Below the pieces are notes generated by a model, which had not been told where the DNA came from, searched no databases, and saw only the letters and a program-made list of their open reading frames with translations. From Catenovulum sp. 2E275 (lineage in GTDB: Bacteria; Pseudomonadota; Gammaproteobacteria; Enterobacterales; Alteromonadaceae): a stretch of DNA of 64,000 bases. Each line of letters starts with the position of its first letter. The stretch's first letter is position 1. Below are positions 34,811 through 43,553 of the stretch, piece after piece. Made by a program: the position numbers and the translations under genes. The stretch spans positions 33,452-97,451 of the forward strand of contig NZ_JAOPFU010000011.1 in NCBI RefSeq assembly GCF_025515275.1, written 5' to 3'.

Positions 34811-35725
34811 CTACACATGAAATAAGCGCTCACCAGTAAGCGATACAAATTCCTGTGGTTGAGTCAATAATTGAACAGCTGGTTGAGCTGGATATTCTGT
34901 TTTGGTTGTACTTGCAATATCAAACTGACTTTCCAATTCATCTTCTATACTAAAAAATAGTTTTTTAAATCCAGAACTTAAACTATTCATAAAGATTGTA
35001 TTAGTAATATAATAAGGTGCACGCTTGCCATGATATTCCACTGCAGGCCCGATCTGTCTGAATGGAATACCAACAAATTTTAAGCTACGGGCTAATCTCG
35101 GCTCCATCATTACAAAACAATGCTCCATCCCCTGATGTTGTGACAGAGCTGCAGCAGATAAATACAGTCCAATAGCAATAAATGGAAAACACCTTAATTC
35201 ATCTTCAGAGTAAACTTGTTCATTAATTACTCCTGTCGCAGAGCCTTTAAACTTGTCTGTGTTACGACGTCTAAAATGAGCAGGAATCGCTAGCCTAGAT
35301 ATTTCAAAAATTTGATCTCGTGGAAAATCACTCGGATGAACTTCGTCTTTAGAGATAGAGTTAATACAAAAAGCTTCGATAGGTAATTTTTTTTGGGCGT
35401 TAGGTGAGTAAACAAGCCTAACCGTCCCTGCAAAACTCTGAGTGGGTTTATGTTCTATAGCGCAATGTAATGAATGGCTATCAAACCCATCCGTTTCTAG
35501 CCCACTTGTATGTTTCTCCAAAAACGATAATTCATCACAATAAACATTATGACGAATTTTAAAAACTTCATTTTGCATTTCTTGAGTATAGGCCAACCGA
35601 GGTATTAAAAATTGCGAAAAATGTGTCGCTATACTGTCTACCTCTCTGTTAACAAAATATTTCATCGCTTTTTTTATTATTGGCCCGATTATCGGCTTTT
35701 CTGCATATTTTCTTAACGATTTCAT
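34811..35725 (-). CDS. PEP-CTERM/exosortase system-associated acyltransferase
   Basis: 304 residues from the ATG at 35725, preceded by GGTGAG; an upstream TTG/GTG is less likely. The region 50-230 is a GNAT fold of the acyl-homoserine-lactone-synthase kind: VFKIRHNVYCDELSFLEK, FAGTVRLVY, IFEISRLAIPAHFRRR. It corresponds to the exosortase-associated acyltransferase family (TIGR03694). Donor is probably an acyl-ACP or acyl-CoA and the acceptor is unknown. It may make a lipid or signal for the PEP-CTERM system. It sits between the ThiF-like and patatin genes. Confidence 0.85.
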   Translation of the reverse strand: MKSLRKYAEKPIIGPIIKKAMKYFVNREVDSIATHFSQFLIPRLAYTQEMQNEVFKIRHNVYCDELSFLEKHTSGLETDGFDSHSLHCAIEHKPTQSFAGTVRLVYSPNAQKKLPIEAFCINSISKDEVHPSDFPRDQIFEISRLAIPAHFRRRNTDKFKGSATGVINEQVYSEDELRCFPFIAIGLYLSAAALSQHQGMEHCFVMMEPRLARSLKFVGIPFRQIGPAVEYHGKRAPYYITNTIFMNSLSSGFKKLFFSIEDELESQFDIASTTKTEYPAQPAVQLLTQPQEFVSLTGERLFHV

Positions 35726-35811
35726 TTCTCTCACCAAACGAGTATCTAAAAAATTATACTTATTATCACTTATTTAGCACAAATCTATACTTTCAGACAA
35801 CATAAAAGTAT

Positions 35812-36675
35812 CTAATTATAGCTAACATCAACTGGAACTATTACTTTTTTAGGAATTATAGATAAAGCCGTTAAATATCCCGCTTTAAATAAAGCTTCTT
35901 TTTGCTCAACAGTTAAAGAAAAATCAACAGGTGAAATATCACCTGTATCTACAACTATAGTACTGTGCCAATGTTGCGCCTGCACGTACTCTCTTGATAC
36001 TGCAGTCATAAAAGTTTTTACTAACATCAATATATAGTTTTTTAGCGGAAATAAAGAAACTTGATCAGGATTTCTTTTTTGCGGTTTACTTTTTAGTCTA
36101 AAACATACCGTTGGGGTCCCATCTCCAGCCCAATCATTAAACAATGCATCCTCAGACAATATTGCACCATCAGTTAAAATATGATTTTGATATTTTTGAA
36201 AGCTAAACATTAAAGGAATTGACATTGAGAAGCGAACTGCTTTGGATACTTTTAGATTTGGTGTCGCTTTTTTATTAAAAATAACCGGCCCGCCGCCATT
36301 CACATCTGTTGCCAATATACTTAAATCATGCGGTAAATCAGCAAAAGTTTTGCAGTTAAGCTGCTTATCCATCCAAAACTCAAATTTATCACCAGAACTC
36401 AGCCCCCCATCTTTAAATAGCCGAATTAAACTATACCCTCTAAACTTTTTAAAATCCGTTTCCAAAGCAAGTTGTTTAATTTCATTAATACTCATTCCTG
36501 AACAATATAAGGCAGATATAATACTGCCACCTGATACACCCACAATACTTGAAAAGTCTATTTTTAACTCATCAAGAGCCTGTAATATCCCAATATGAGC
36601 AGGTAGACGAGTCCCTCCACCGGAAAATACAGGAACGATTTTAATTCTTTTATTTTTATTATTTATTCCATTCAT
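35812..36675 (-). CDS. Patatin-like phospholipase family protein
   Basis: 287 residues from the ATG at 36675 (GGGA upstream; a TTG four codons earlier is in frame). Oxyanion loop FSGGGTRLPAHIG (18-29), nucleophile elbow GVSGG (46-50, Ser48) and catalytic Asp in TDGAI (168-172) are all present. The protein has no signal peptide. The gene overlaps the ydcF-like gene by 17 bases. A lipid hydrolase next to an acyltransferase suggests acyl-chain exchange or removal; the substrate is unknown. Confidence 0.85.
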   Translation of the reverse strand: MNGINNKNKRIKIVPVFSGGGTRLPAHIGILQALDELKIDFSSIVGVSGGSIISALYCSGMSINEIKQLALETDFKKFRGYSLIRLFKDGGLSSGDKFEFWMDKQLNCKTFADLPHDLSILATDVNGGGPVIFNKKATPNLKVSKAVRFSMSIPLMFSFQKYQNHILTDGAILSEDALFNDWAGDGTPTVCFRLKSKPQKRNPDQVSLFPLKNYILMLVKTFMTAVSREYVQAQHWHSTIVVDTGDISPVDFSLTVEQKEALFKAGYLTALSIIPKKVIVPVDVSYN

Positions 36676-37471
36676 CAGAATTCCCAAGTAAAGATAGGTA
36701 TGATTTAATCATTATCCAAGTAATCCCTAAATATTCATAACAAGCTCTTTGACTAGCTTTTAAAGCATCTGGATTGGGAATAAACCCAAACCAAGAATTT
36801 TGTTCTCCACCTCTTGTTAAATATTCAATCGGAACAGGAGTTATAGCAATCCCATATTCTTCAAATAAACGAACCACCCGTATAAAATGACTTGCCGAGC
36901 TAATCACTAAATTAGCACTTCCTTGAATATGTTGTTTTAAAGCAAGTACCTCTTCCTCTGTATCTTTTGGACCATTTATGATTACTACTCTAGCGCTATC
37001 GACCCCTAACTGAGTTAATAACTTTAATGAAAACTCTGGATGACTTACATTCCCCTCCTCATCATTAGTTTTCCCACTTAAAAGAATATTTGCTTTTGGG
37101 TAAACTAGAGATAACCTCACGGCTTCTACTAGCCGATATAAACTACAAGGGTAAATATTGGATATATCAGGGACTTCATCATCAAAACTATTATAGCAGC
37201 CCAAAACCACAATATTATCAATATGATTAAATTGATCTTGGTATTTGGGGTAAGCTGTTTCTAAGGGTCGTAATAAATAAAAAGACGTAACTGGTAAGCT
37301 TGCGATAGTGAAAAGAAATAAACTAGATATAAAAAAGGACTTGGCTAACCACAACTTGTTTTTATGCTTCAAACTCATGCAAAAAACACCAGCTAATAGC
37401 AGACAAAATATAATAGGTAATGGCGAGAGAATAACTCCTAGTATTTTTTTTAATGTGAAAAAGGCTTCCAT
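36659..37471 (-). CDS. YdcF/ElyC/SanA family (DUF218) membrane protein
   Basis: 270 residues. Two N-terminal membrane segments (about 8-30 and 38-60) precede a periplasmic DUF218 domain: DNIVVLGCYNS, YPCSLYRLVEAVRLSLVYPKANILLSGK and LVISSASHFIRVVRLF. Family members (ElyC, SanA) act in envelope or lipid-carrier metabolism, with no settled biochemistry. It is the first gene of the four-gene operon and is divergent from the trypsin-like protease, with 55 bases between the two ATGs. Confidence 0.82.
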   Translation of the reverse strand: MEAFFTLKKILGVILSPLPIIFCLLLAGVFCMSLKHKNKLWLAKSFFISSLFLFTIASLPVTSFYLLRPLETAYPKYQDQFNHIDNIVVLGCYNSFDDEVPDISNIYPCSLYRLVEAVRLSLVYPKANILLSGKTNDEEGNVSHPEFSLKLLTQLGVDSARVVIINGPKDTEEEVLALKQHIQGSANLVISSASHFIRVVRLFEEYGIAITPVPIEYLTRGGEQNSWFGFIPNPDALKASQRACYEYLGITWIMIKSYLSLLGNSDEWNK

Positions 37472-37526
37472 TTATTTTTATTTTTCCACTACCATGTACC
37501 AATCAAATTATTGTAAGGAAAGCAAT

Positions 37527-38276
37527 ATGATAAAACTAGTGCTTATATGCTTTTTATATTTAGTTCCTTTTTACAGTTTAGCCAATTTAGTAGATACTAT
37601 ACAGTCGATCAAGCCTGCTATTGTAGGCATTGGTACATATAACGCATTAAACTCACCCAGAGCTCAGCTAAAAGGAACTGGATTTATAATTCATCATAAT
37701 TTAATCGTTACAAATTACCATGTGGTCAGTGACCCTTTAAATGAAATAGAGAAAGAGCGCCGAGTTATTTTTTTAGGGCAGGGAAATCAGCCTAAGGTCA
37801 TAAATTTTACAATAGCTGCAACAGATCCTACTCATGATTTAGCAATTTTAAAAATTGAAGTGAGTTTAACTCCTCAGATAAAGCCATTAAATTTATCAAC
37901 AAAAGCACATAAAGAAGGAACTGAAATTGCCTTTACAGGATATCCTCTAGGTGCAGTCCTTGGGCTTTACCCAGTAACACATCGAGGAATTATCTCAGCG
38001 GTAACCCCTGTGGTTACTCCAGCCGAGAATAGCAGCCAATTAAGTATTGCAGCTTTATCTCGCTTAAAAAACCCTTTTCTAACCTATCAGCTAGATGCGA
38101 CTGCTTATCCAGGTAATAGTGGAAGTCCTGTATATTTACAGGAAACTGGCGAAGTAATTGCTATTCTTAACAAAGTATTTGTCAAAGAGTCTAAAGAGTC
38201 TGCACTCACAGATCCTAGTGGGATTACCTATGCCATCCCTGTTGAATACTTAAATAGTTTACTCAAAACCCTTTAA
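37527..38276 (+). CDS. Secreted trypsin-like (S1C/HtrA-type) serine protease
   Basis: 249 residues from the ATG at 37527 (AAGGA seven bases ahead); a longer upstream frame overlaps the divergent gene and lacks support. Signal peptide to about residue 19. Catalytic triad: His65 in VTNYHVV, Asp104 in HDLAILKI, Ser198 in YPGNSGSPV. No PDZ domain follows, so it is smaller than DegP. It may process secreted or PEP-CTERM proteins. It converges on the nucleotidyltransferase gene, and their stop codons overlap by 4 bases. Confidence 0.85.
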   Translation: MIKLVLICFLYLVPFYSLANLVDTIQSIKPAIVGIGTYNALNSPRAQLKGTGFIIHHNLIVTNYHVVSDPLNEIEKERRVIFLGQGNQPKVINFTIAATDPTHDLAILKIEVSLTPQIKPLNLSTKAHKEGTEIAFTGYPLGAVLGLYPVTHRGIISAVTPVVTPAENSSQLSIAALSRLKNPFLTYQLDATAYPGNSGSPVYLQETGEVIAILNKVFVKESKESALTDPSGITYAIPVEYLNSLLKTL

Positions 38277-39370
38277 GGTAACTGTTCATCATTAATAGTA
38301 CTTTTTTTATCAAAGCTTTCAGCGATTCGCATATATGCTTTTCTACATAAATGTGGGATTAATAATCTCAAGGGCATTCGTAACAAATGCCCTCTCCAAT
38401 ATAAAACCAATTTAGCAAGGCTGACTTTAAAGGACTTCAAATGAGCGACATCCGGTTTAAAAACATTAATAAATACTAGATCAAATACATAAAGATGCTT
38501 TGGGGCAGCAAAACTTAATTGCTCTAAACCATAGCATGCTAGCCTGTTATTCATAATTAAATAAGTATATCTGAATGCATAATATACATAATTTGAAACA
38601 TTCAACTTAATAGCTCGTTCTATAATGCGATTAACTATATCTCTATCCAATGCCTCAAGCTCTAACAACAAGCTATCTAAATCGACAATATCTCTTAACC
38701 CATTATTAAATTCACTTTCGGTAAAAAGGTGCACTGCACTATGAATAAACATATCTTCATAGGCAAGCGTTTTCACTCGCCCAACTTGTTCAATATCAAT
38801 AGATATAAAATTAAATTCGTTAGCGCTAAAGTGCCGCTGGTTTGTTTTTGGTAAGATGTTATGATGAACATCTAATACTGTTTGTCTATCTTTATGATGT
38901 AATGGCGGGATCTCATGCATCCACTCCCTATAATATTTATCATCATAATCTTCTATCTGTCCCCGTAACCACCCGGCAACTCTTAATCTCAACTCAATAG
39001 CGCCGAGTTCATCTTTGTTAACTAATATATCAATATCAGAAAAACGTCGACCAAACGAAAAGTCGAAATTATGAGCAATATATGCACTCCCTTTAAGTAA
39101 AGCATACTGCCCATCAAATGAATTTAAGGCTATGTTCAATTCCTTAAATTCCCTAATCGCCTGTTGTCTTTGTTGTGCTGATTGTTTTTTATATGATTCG
39201 AAGTGCCACTCTATTTTAGAAGGAATATTAATATTTTCTTTTTCGATCAAAAAAGCTAAGCGTCCAAATAAATTAGATTTTTTTGCTTCTAAAAAAACAG
39301 TTCGCCATTCCTTTAATGAGATATGGTTTAATTTCTTAGGATCCTGTAAAAATCGGATTAAAATACTCAT
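38273..39370 (-). CDS. Nucleotidyltransferase family protein (NTP_transf_5 type)
   Basis: 365 residues. LLKGSAYIAHNFDFSFGRRFSDIDIL (split: LLKGSAY 91-97, SDIDIL 111-116) is the Pol-beta-like core with the two catalytic Asp. The family (PF14907) is often beside PqqD-like and HprK-like genes. It would transfer a nucleotide to an unknown target, perhaps a protein or glycan of the cassette. It lies five bases after the HprK-like gene and is last in the operon. Confidence 0.78.
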   Translation of the reverse strand: MSILIRFLQDPKKLNHISLKEWRTVFLEAKKSNLFGRLAFLIEKENINIPSKIEWHFESYKKQSAQQRQQAIREFKELNIALNSFDGQYALLKGSAYIAHNFDFSFGRRFSDIDILVNKDELGAIELRLRVAGWLRGQIEDYDDKYYREWMHEIPPLHHKDRQTVLDVHHNILPKTNQRHFSANEFNFISIDIEQVGRVKTLAYEDMFIHSAVHLFTESEFNNGLRDIVDLDSLLLELEALDRDIVNRIIERAIKLNVSNYVYYAFRYTYLIMNNRLACYGLEQLSFAAPKHLYVFDLVFINVFKPDVAHLKSFKVSLAKLVLYWRGHLLRMPLRLLIPHLCRKAYMRIAESFDKKSTINDEQLP

Positions 39371-39375
39371 TTCAA

Positions 39376-40230
39376 TTAAACCAGCTCACTTAGGGCGTCA
39401 TTCGCCTGTATAAAGTCACTATATTCTAATGTATAAGCTTTCACATTTCGTAAATAGTAGCTGACAAGTTCAAACGCTTCTTTTCCTAAAATGTGATAAT
39501 TAAAACTTTGTTCAATAATACTCGAAAAAGCCTGCTCTACAGAACAAGCCTTTAACCTGACAGGACTATTTTCGACATACTTCGGAAAAACAAAGCATGC
39601 TAAGGGATTCTCAATGTTGACCTGCTTAACGCTGTCCAAAGGTGGCTTTAACAAGGCCACAGTCCCCTTATGTGTATCATGGACCACTTCACTAAAAACA
39701 GCATTAGGAATGTAATTTCTGATGATATCAATTGAATCATTTTTTAAATTAATAGGCCTAGCAAGCGGATATAACAATTTATTTTTAAGAGAAAATAAAG
39801 CCAACTCATCTGAAAATAATCGCCAGCCATTATAACTCAAAGCCGCAGATAAAGTGCTTTTACCTGCACCAGATTGAGCAGGGAGTACTATGACTTTATT
39901 ATTTTTTTCAATAGCTGCCGCATGCATAATAAAAAAGTGATGAGCATTAGAAGCAATGCACCAATTCATCCCCCACTCTAGCATTGGATAGGCATGGTTA
40001 AGCGGTAGAGGTTTAAACGGCTTAAATTCATCGACAATAAAATCGACTTGTGGCCTTAACCAACGCCGTATATTAGGGGGCTGAGTTATATTAATATCGA
40101 AGTCAATAAAATCTGCATCAGCAACGGGAACAAAGTCTTTATATAGCCGCTCAAGCTCTGTTTTTACCTTAATGATTTGAGAATTGATTTTAAAATTGAA
40201 AGGACCAAGCGCAAAAGTTCTAGAAAACAA
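39376..40230 (-). CDS. HprK-related kinase A
   Basis: 284 residues. Walker A AQSGAGKST at 118-126 with VIVLP before it, and FSDELALF at 139-146 as the acidic site. The sequence FIMHAAAIEKNNKV ahead of the P-loop matches the HPr-rel-A system kinase (TIGR04352), not true HPr kinase. The start is TTG with AAAGGA eight bases upstream. Substrate is unknown; an HPr-like protein is not encoded here. It lies between the PqqD-like and nucleotidyltransferase genes. Confidence 0.85.
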   Translation of the reverse strand: MFSRTFALGPFNFKINSQIIKVKTELERLYKDFVPVADADFIDFDINITQPPNIRRWLRPQVDFIVDEFKPFKPLPLNHAYPMLEWGMNWCIASNAHHFFIMHAAAIEKNNKVIVLPAQSGAGKSTLSAALSYNGWRLFSDELALFSLKNKLLYPLARPINLKNDSIDIIRNYIPNAVFSEVVHDTHKGTVALLKPPLDSVKQVNIENPLACFVFPKYVENSPVRLKACSVEQAFSSIIEQSFNYHILGKEAFELVSYYLRNVKAYTLEYSDFIQANDALSELV

Positions 40231-40251
40231 ATATAAAATCCTTTTAACTTT

Positions 40252-40503
40252 TTAAACTTGTGAAATCATACCCAGTTCAATAGCAAAAGCCAACTGTTGT
40301 TCAACTTTTGGCTGATCTTGCTGTTGTTCAAAACAGTCCAGTTCAATTAAAACTAAAGCAGCATCTTGTTGAGTGAGTTTTTTATTTAGTAATAAAGATA
40401 ATGGAGGAGAAACCAAATGCGTTTCTCCTGAAAATTGATTATAAAGCGCAGTAATATTTTTTACAGGCTCAGCTAAAATATTGTCAGCAATAATAAATTT
40501 CAT
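40252..40503 (-). CDS. HPr-rel-A system PqqD family peptide chaperone
   Basis: 83 residues: VKNITALYNQFSGETHLVSP and TQQDAALVLIELDCF show the winged-helix PqqD fold (TIGR04353 type). PqqD proteins bind leader peptides and pass them to modifying enzymes. It follows the Tat-signal protein by 46 bases and precedes the HprK-like kinase by 21. I infer that it presents that protein, or another precursor, to the kinase or nucleotidyltransferase. Confidence 0.8.
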   Translation of the reverse strand: MKFIIADNILAEPVKNITALYNQFSGETHLVSPPLSLLLNKKLTQQDAALVLIELDCFEQQQDQPKVEQQLAFAIELGMISQV

Positions 40504-40549
40504 TCTATTCTATTTTCGGCAATGATTTAGCATCTTTCAACACTAAAGC

Positions 40550-41224
40550 TTACAAGCTGGCATCAAGCTCAAATTCACTAGCACTAACAATATAAGAAAG
40601 CGATAAAGGGTAGTAAAAATCAGCTTCAACTTTTTTACACCACTCCCACGTGTTAACCGAATCATCAGCAGTATAAGCCACTAAAATAGCCCATAGAGTT
40701 GCATTCATCGCAGCATTTACTCTTTGACGCCAATCACCAGGAGACGCTTTATCTTTATCAATATGGGCTTTAAGATCACTACCTGATAAGTTTAAAAAAT
40801 CCTTTACTTTCATGTTGTGTGCAGAGCTTTTTAAGCCATAGGTGACTAAGTCAGTAGTATTAACTGATACCAATAAAACGGAACCATTGCGATCTAAATT
40901 ATTTGTAAATATTTCTGCAATGGTTACCGAGTCCCATTGATAATAACTACCGGCATTAAAAATTGGACCTACTTTACGACTTTGTCCATTTCCTTTCCAT
41001 GTACCATGGCTATAGCCCGTCACAGAACCACAGACTTCTGGTGCCTTTTGCGATGAAGTGTTATTTGATAAGTTACCAGAACAGCTACAGTTTGTAGCCC
41101 AAGCCGATTTACTACTAATTGTTGTAATAAGAGCCGTTCCAACTACCCCTTTTTTTAAAAAGCTGCGGCGTGGATTGTATTGAGCTTGTTCCGGTTTTTT
41201 TTCAACAGATCTATTAAACATCAT
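40550..41224 (-). CDS. Tat-exported protein of the HPr-rel-A cassette, function unknown
   Basis: 224 residues. A strong twin-arginine signal (NPRRSFLKKGVVG, cleavage near SAWA, residue 44) is followed by NCSCSG and a domain with VCGSVTGYSHGTWKG, WDSVTIAEIF and NAAMNATLWAILVAY. I do not recognise the domain. It is the first gene of the operon, with AAGGA before the ATG. A sigma-54 promoter and PrsR-type box lie upstream. Being first and exported, it is the best candidate for the substrate the rest of the cassette modifies before export. Two ATG codons in a row leave the start open by one residue. Confidence 0.7.
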   Translation of the reverse strand: MMFNRSVEKKPEQAQYNPRRSFLKKGVVGTALITTISSKSAWATNCSCSGNLSNNTSSQKAPEVCGSVTGYSHGTWKGNGQSRKVGPIFNAGSYYQWDSVTIAEIFTNNLDRNGSVLLVSVNTTDLVTYGLKSSAHNMKVKDFLNLSGSDLKAHIDKDKASPGDWRQRVNAAMNATLWAILVAYTADDSVNTWEWCKKVEADFYYPLSLSYIVSASEFELDASL

Positions 41225-41300
41225 TCTGCTTCCTTAATTTAGGCAAAGCTACTACTTATAAATGTAGCTGGTTAACCAATAAAATATTATTCCAAAACAG

Positions 41301-41317
41301 ATGCAAAAAATATTCCA
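41301..41317 (-). promoter_or_regulatory. Sigma-54 promoter of the HPr-rel-A cassette
   Basis: The minus strand reads TGGAAT-ATTTT-TTGCAT: perfect -12 element and GG at the right distance, with a partial -24 element. The -12 G is 80 bases from the ATG at 41224. Confidence 0.68.
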
Positions 41318-41379
41318 TCCTTCTACAACACTAATAAATAGTGATTTTTTTTACTAACTCGAAATAACAATTTTTATAT

Positions 41380-41398
41380 TGTAAAAAAATTGGACACT
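41380..41398 (-). promoter_or_regulatory. Candidate PrsR binding box, HPr-rel-A cassette
   Basis: Minus-strand AGTGTCCAATTTTTTTACA is 17/19 identical to the box of PEP-CTERM gene B and lies at the same 76-base distance from the -12 G. It also lies within 60 bases of the prsK start, so PrsR could also act on its own genes. Confidence 0.65.
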
Positions 41399-41454
41399 AG
41401 ACTTATTTTATTAAATCAATAAAAATCAACAATAGCATCTAATAATACTCTGGC

Positions 41455-43509
41455 ATGATATTTATGCAAACTATAATATGGCTTGGTGACGCAACTGCAT
41501 TTTTTGCTTATGCCGCTTTATTTTTCATCGCAGCTATCGCGCACTCCAAAAACTTAACCCATAGGTTACTGTCGTTATTTGGGCTAGCTGGTTGCTTCTG
41601 GGCTAGTGTTCATTTAGCAGTTAAATTGGAATACCTTTCTACCAGTTGGTTAAACTGGGCTGAAAGTATCCGTATCATTTGCTCTAGTTTGTTATTATAT
41701 AGTTTATTAAATCAACAGGTACAGTACCTCAAAACATTACTATCACATCCTCTTGTTATTGGGATAATACTTCTGTCCTTTATTTTACCGGTTTTATCTT
41801 CCTTACTTATTTTAGAAGCGTCTTGGTTTTTTATCGGTTATTTAACCTTAACAATAGCTTTATTAATTTTATTAGAAATATTATATCGACAAGCGAAGTC
41901 TGCATTATGGGGTTTAAAACCTTTAATTTTAGCTTTGGGTGCTTTATTAACTTACGATTTTATTGTTTTTGCAGATGCTAGTTTATTAAGTGCTATTAAT
42001 CCTGATATGTGGATTGCTAGAGGTTATTTACATACCTGTTTGGTTCCTCTTTTATTATGGTCAATAAAACGTAGTAAAACACTCGGAATCAATATTTATG
42101 TCTCTAGGGAAATGGTATTTCAAAGTAGCTTACTATTTGCTGCGGGGATTTACATCAGTATTATGGCTGTTACTGGGTTTTATATTAAAAGTATAGAATC
42201 TCAATGGTCAGGCATGATCCAAACTGTATTTATTGTTTTAGCTTTTGTGGTGTTATTCGCTTTATTTATTTCCGAGAGTATTAAGCGTAACTTCAAAGTG
42301 TTTTTGGAAAAAAACTTTTATGCAAACCGCTTTGACTATCGAGTTCAATGGCTAAAACTGACTAACCTTTTAAATACACCACTAACTGATAACCAAGATT
42401 TTTACCAGCGTAGCTTAGAAGTATTTATTAATTCAATTGACTATGATTCTGGAGCGCTTTACAAATTTAAAAATAGAAAACTTGAATTAACAGCTGAACT
42501 TGGCGAAAAATACATGAATGATTTAGGCCAATGTCATTGTGAAAATTTACTCTATAGCCTTTTACCATACATTCAGCAAAAGCATTGGATTATAGATTTA
42601 AAACATTATCAACATCATAAAAATCGTTACCCTGAACTACACCTTGAGAGTGCAGAAGTAGAAAGCTGCCCCTTTCATGTCGTGATCCCGATTTATCAGC
42701 AAGGCAATTTATGGGGCCTAGTTTGCTTGAATAACTCAACTGGCGAGTATCTAAGTTTTAATTGGGAAATACGTGATTATATGACAGTTGTAACAAATCA
42801 AGTTGGTCATTATATATCCCAACATGAGGCTAATAAAATCATTACCGAAAATGCTCAGTTTGCTGCATTTAGCCGAATGTCCGCTTTTGTAATTCACGAT
42901 TTAAAAAATGTACTTGCTCAAATTGATATGATTTTAGCGAATGCTCAAAAACATAAAAATAACCCAGAGTTTATTGACGATACATTTGAAACACTAGGCT
43001 ACACTAAACAACGAATGGAAAAAATGCTCAGTCAGTTGATGAATAAAACAGCTGATGAAAATAAAACACAGCAAAGTATTAGTCTAAATCAGCTTATTGA
43101 GCAAGTAATCAGTAATCAATGCCAGAATATGCTGCCGGCACCTCAATTCATCTCAAAATCACCAATTGAAATTAACTTAGATACTGAAAAATTTTCTAAT
43201 GTGTTATACCATTTAATAGATAATGCTCAGCAAGCTACAGCCGACAGCGGACGAGTCACAATAATAGTTGACCAACAGCCAACGTTAGCCGTAATAAAAA
43301 TTGAAGATACAGGCTGTGGTATGAGCGCTGAGTTTATCAAAGACAAACTTTTCAAACCTTTTGAAACAACTAAAGGCAATGCCGGAATGGGTATTGGTGC
43401 TTACGATGCTAAATTATACATAGAGCAACTTGGCGGTAGGCTAATAGTGAATTCAATTGTTGGACAAGGCACGGAGTTTATAATTGAATTACCGCTTACG
43501 GATAATTAA
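41455..43509 (+). CDS. prsK: PEP-CTERM system histidine kinase PrsK
   Basis: 684 residues. About eight N-terminal membrane segments (1-275), a GAF-like region (about 300-455), then the H box FVIHDLKNVLAQ with His481 and the ATPase boxes DTGCGMS and GNAGMGIGAY. Architecture and H box match PrsK (TIGR02916). It should phosphorylate PrsR, encoded 44 bases downstream. An internal ATG three codons in is an alternative start; neither has a strong ribosome-binding site. Confidence 0.9.
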   Translation: MIFMQTIIWLGDATAFFAYAALFFIAAIAHSKNLTHRLLSLFGLAGCFWASVHLAVKLEYLSTSWLNWAESIRIICSSLLLYSLLNQQVQYLKTLLSHPLVIGIILLSFILPVLSSLLILEASWFFIGYLTLTIALLILLEILYRQAKSALWGLKPLILALGALLTYDFIVFADASLLSAINPDMWIARGYLHTCLVPLLLWSIKRSKTLGINIYVSREMVFQSSLLFAAGIYISIMAVTGFYIKSIESQWSGMIQTVFIVLAFVVLFALFISESIKRNFKVFLEKNFYANRFDYRVQWLKLTNLLNTPLTDNQDFYQRSLEVFINSIDYDSGALYKFKNRKLELTAELGEKYMNDLGQCHCENLLYSLLPYIQQKHWIIDLKHYQHHKNRYPELHLESAEVESCPFHVVIPIYQQGNLWGLVCLNNSTGEYLSFNWEIRDYMTVVTNQVGHYISQHEANKIITENAQFAAFSRMSAFVIHDLKNVLAQIDMILANAQKHKNNPEFIDDTFETLGYTKQRMEKMLSQLMNKTADENKTQQSISLNQLIEQVISNQCQNMLPAPQFISKSPIEINLDTEKFSNVLYHLIDNAQQATADSGRVTIIVDQQPTLAVIKIEDTGCGMSAEFIKDKLFKPFETTKGNAGMGIGAYDAKLYIEQLGGRLIVNSIVGQGTEFIIELPLTDN

Positions 43510-43553
43510 AGCTCACAAATAAATATAAAGTAGCAAATTTAAGGATAAACTAA

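Noticed and set aside
37308..37526. Longer N-terminus for the trypsin-like protease
   Set aside because: It overlaps the divergent YdcF gene, and the ATG at 37527 has both a ribosome-binding site and a signal peptide.
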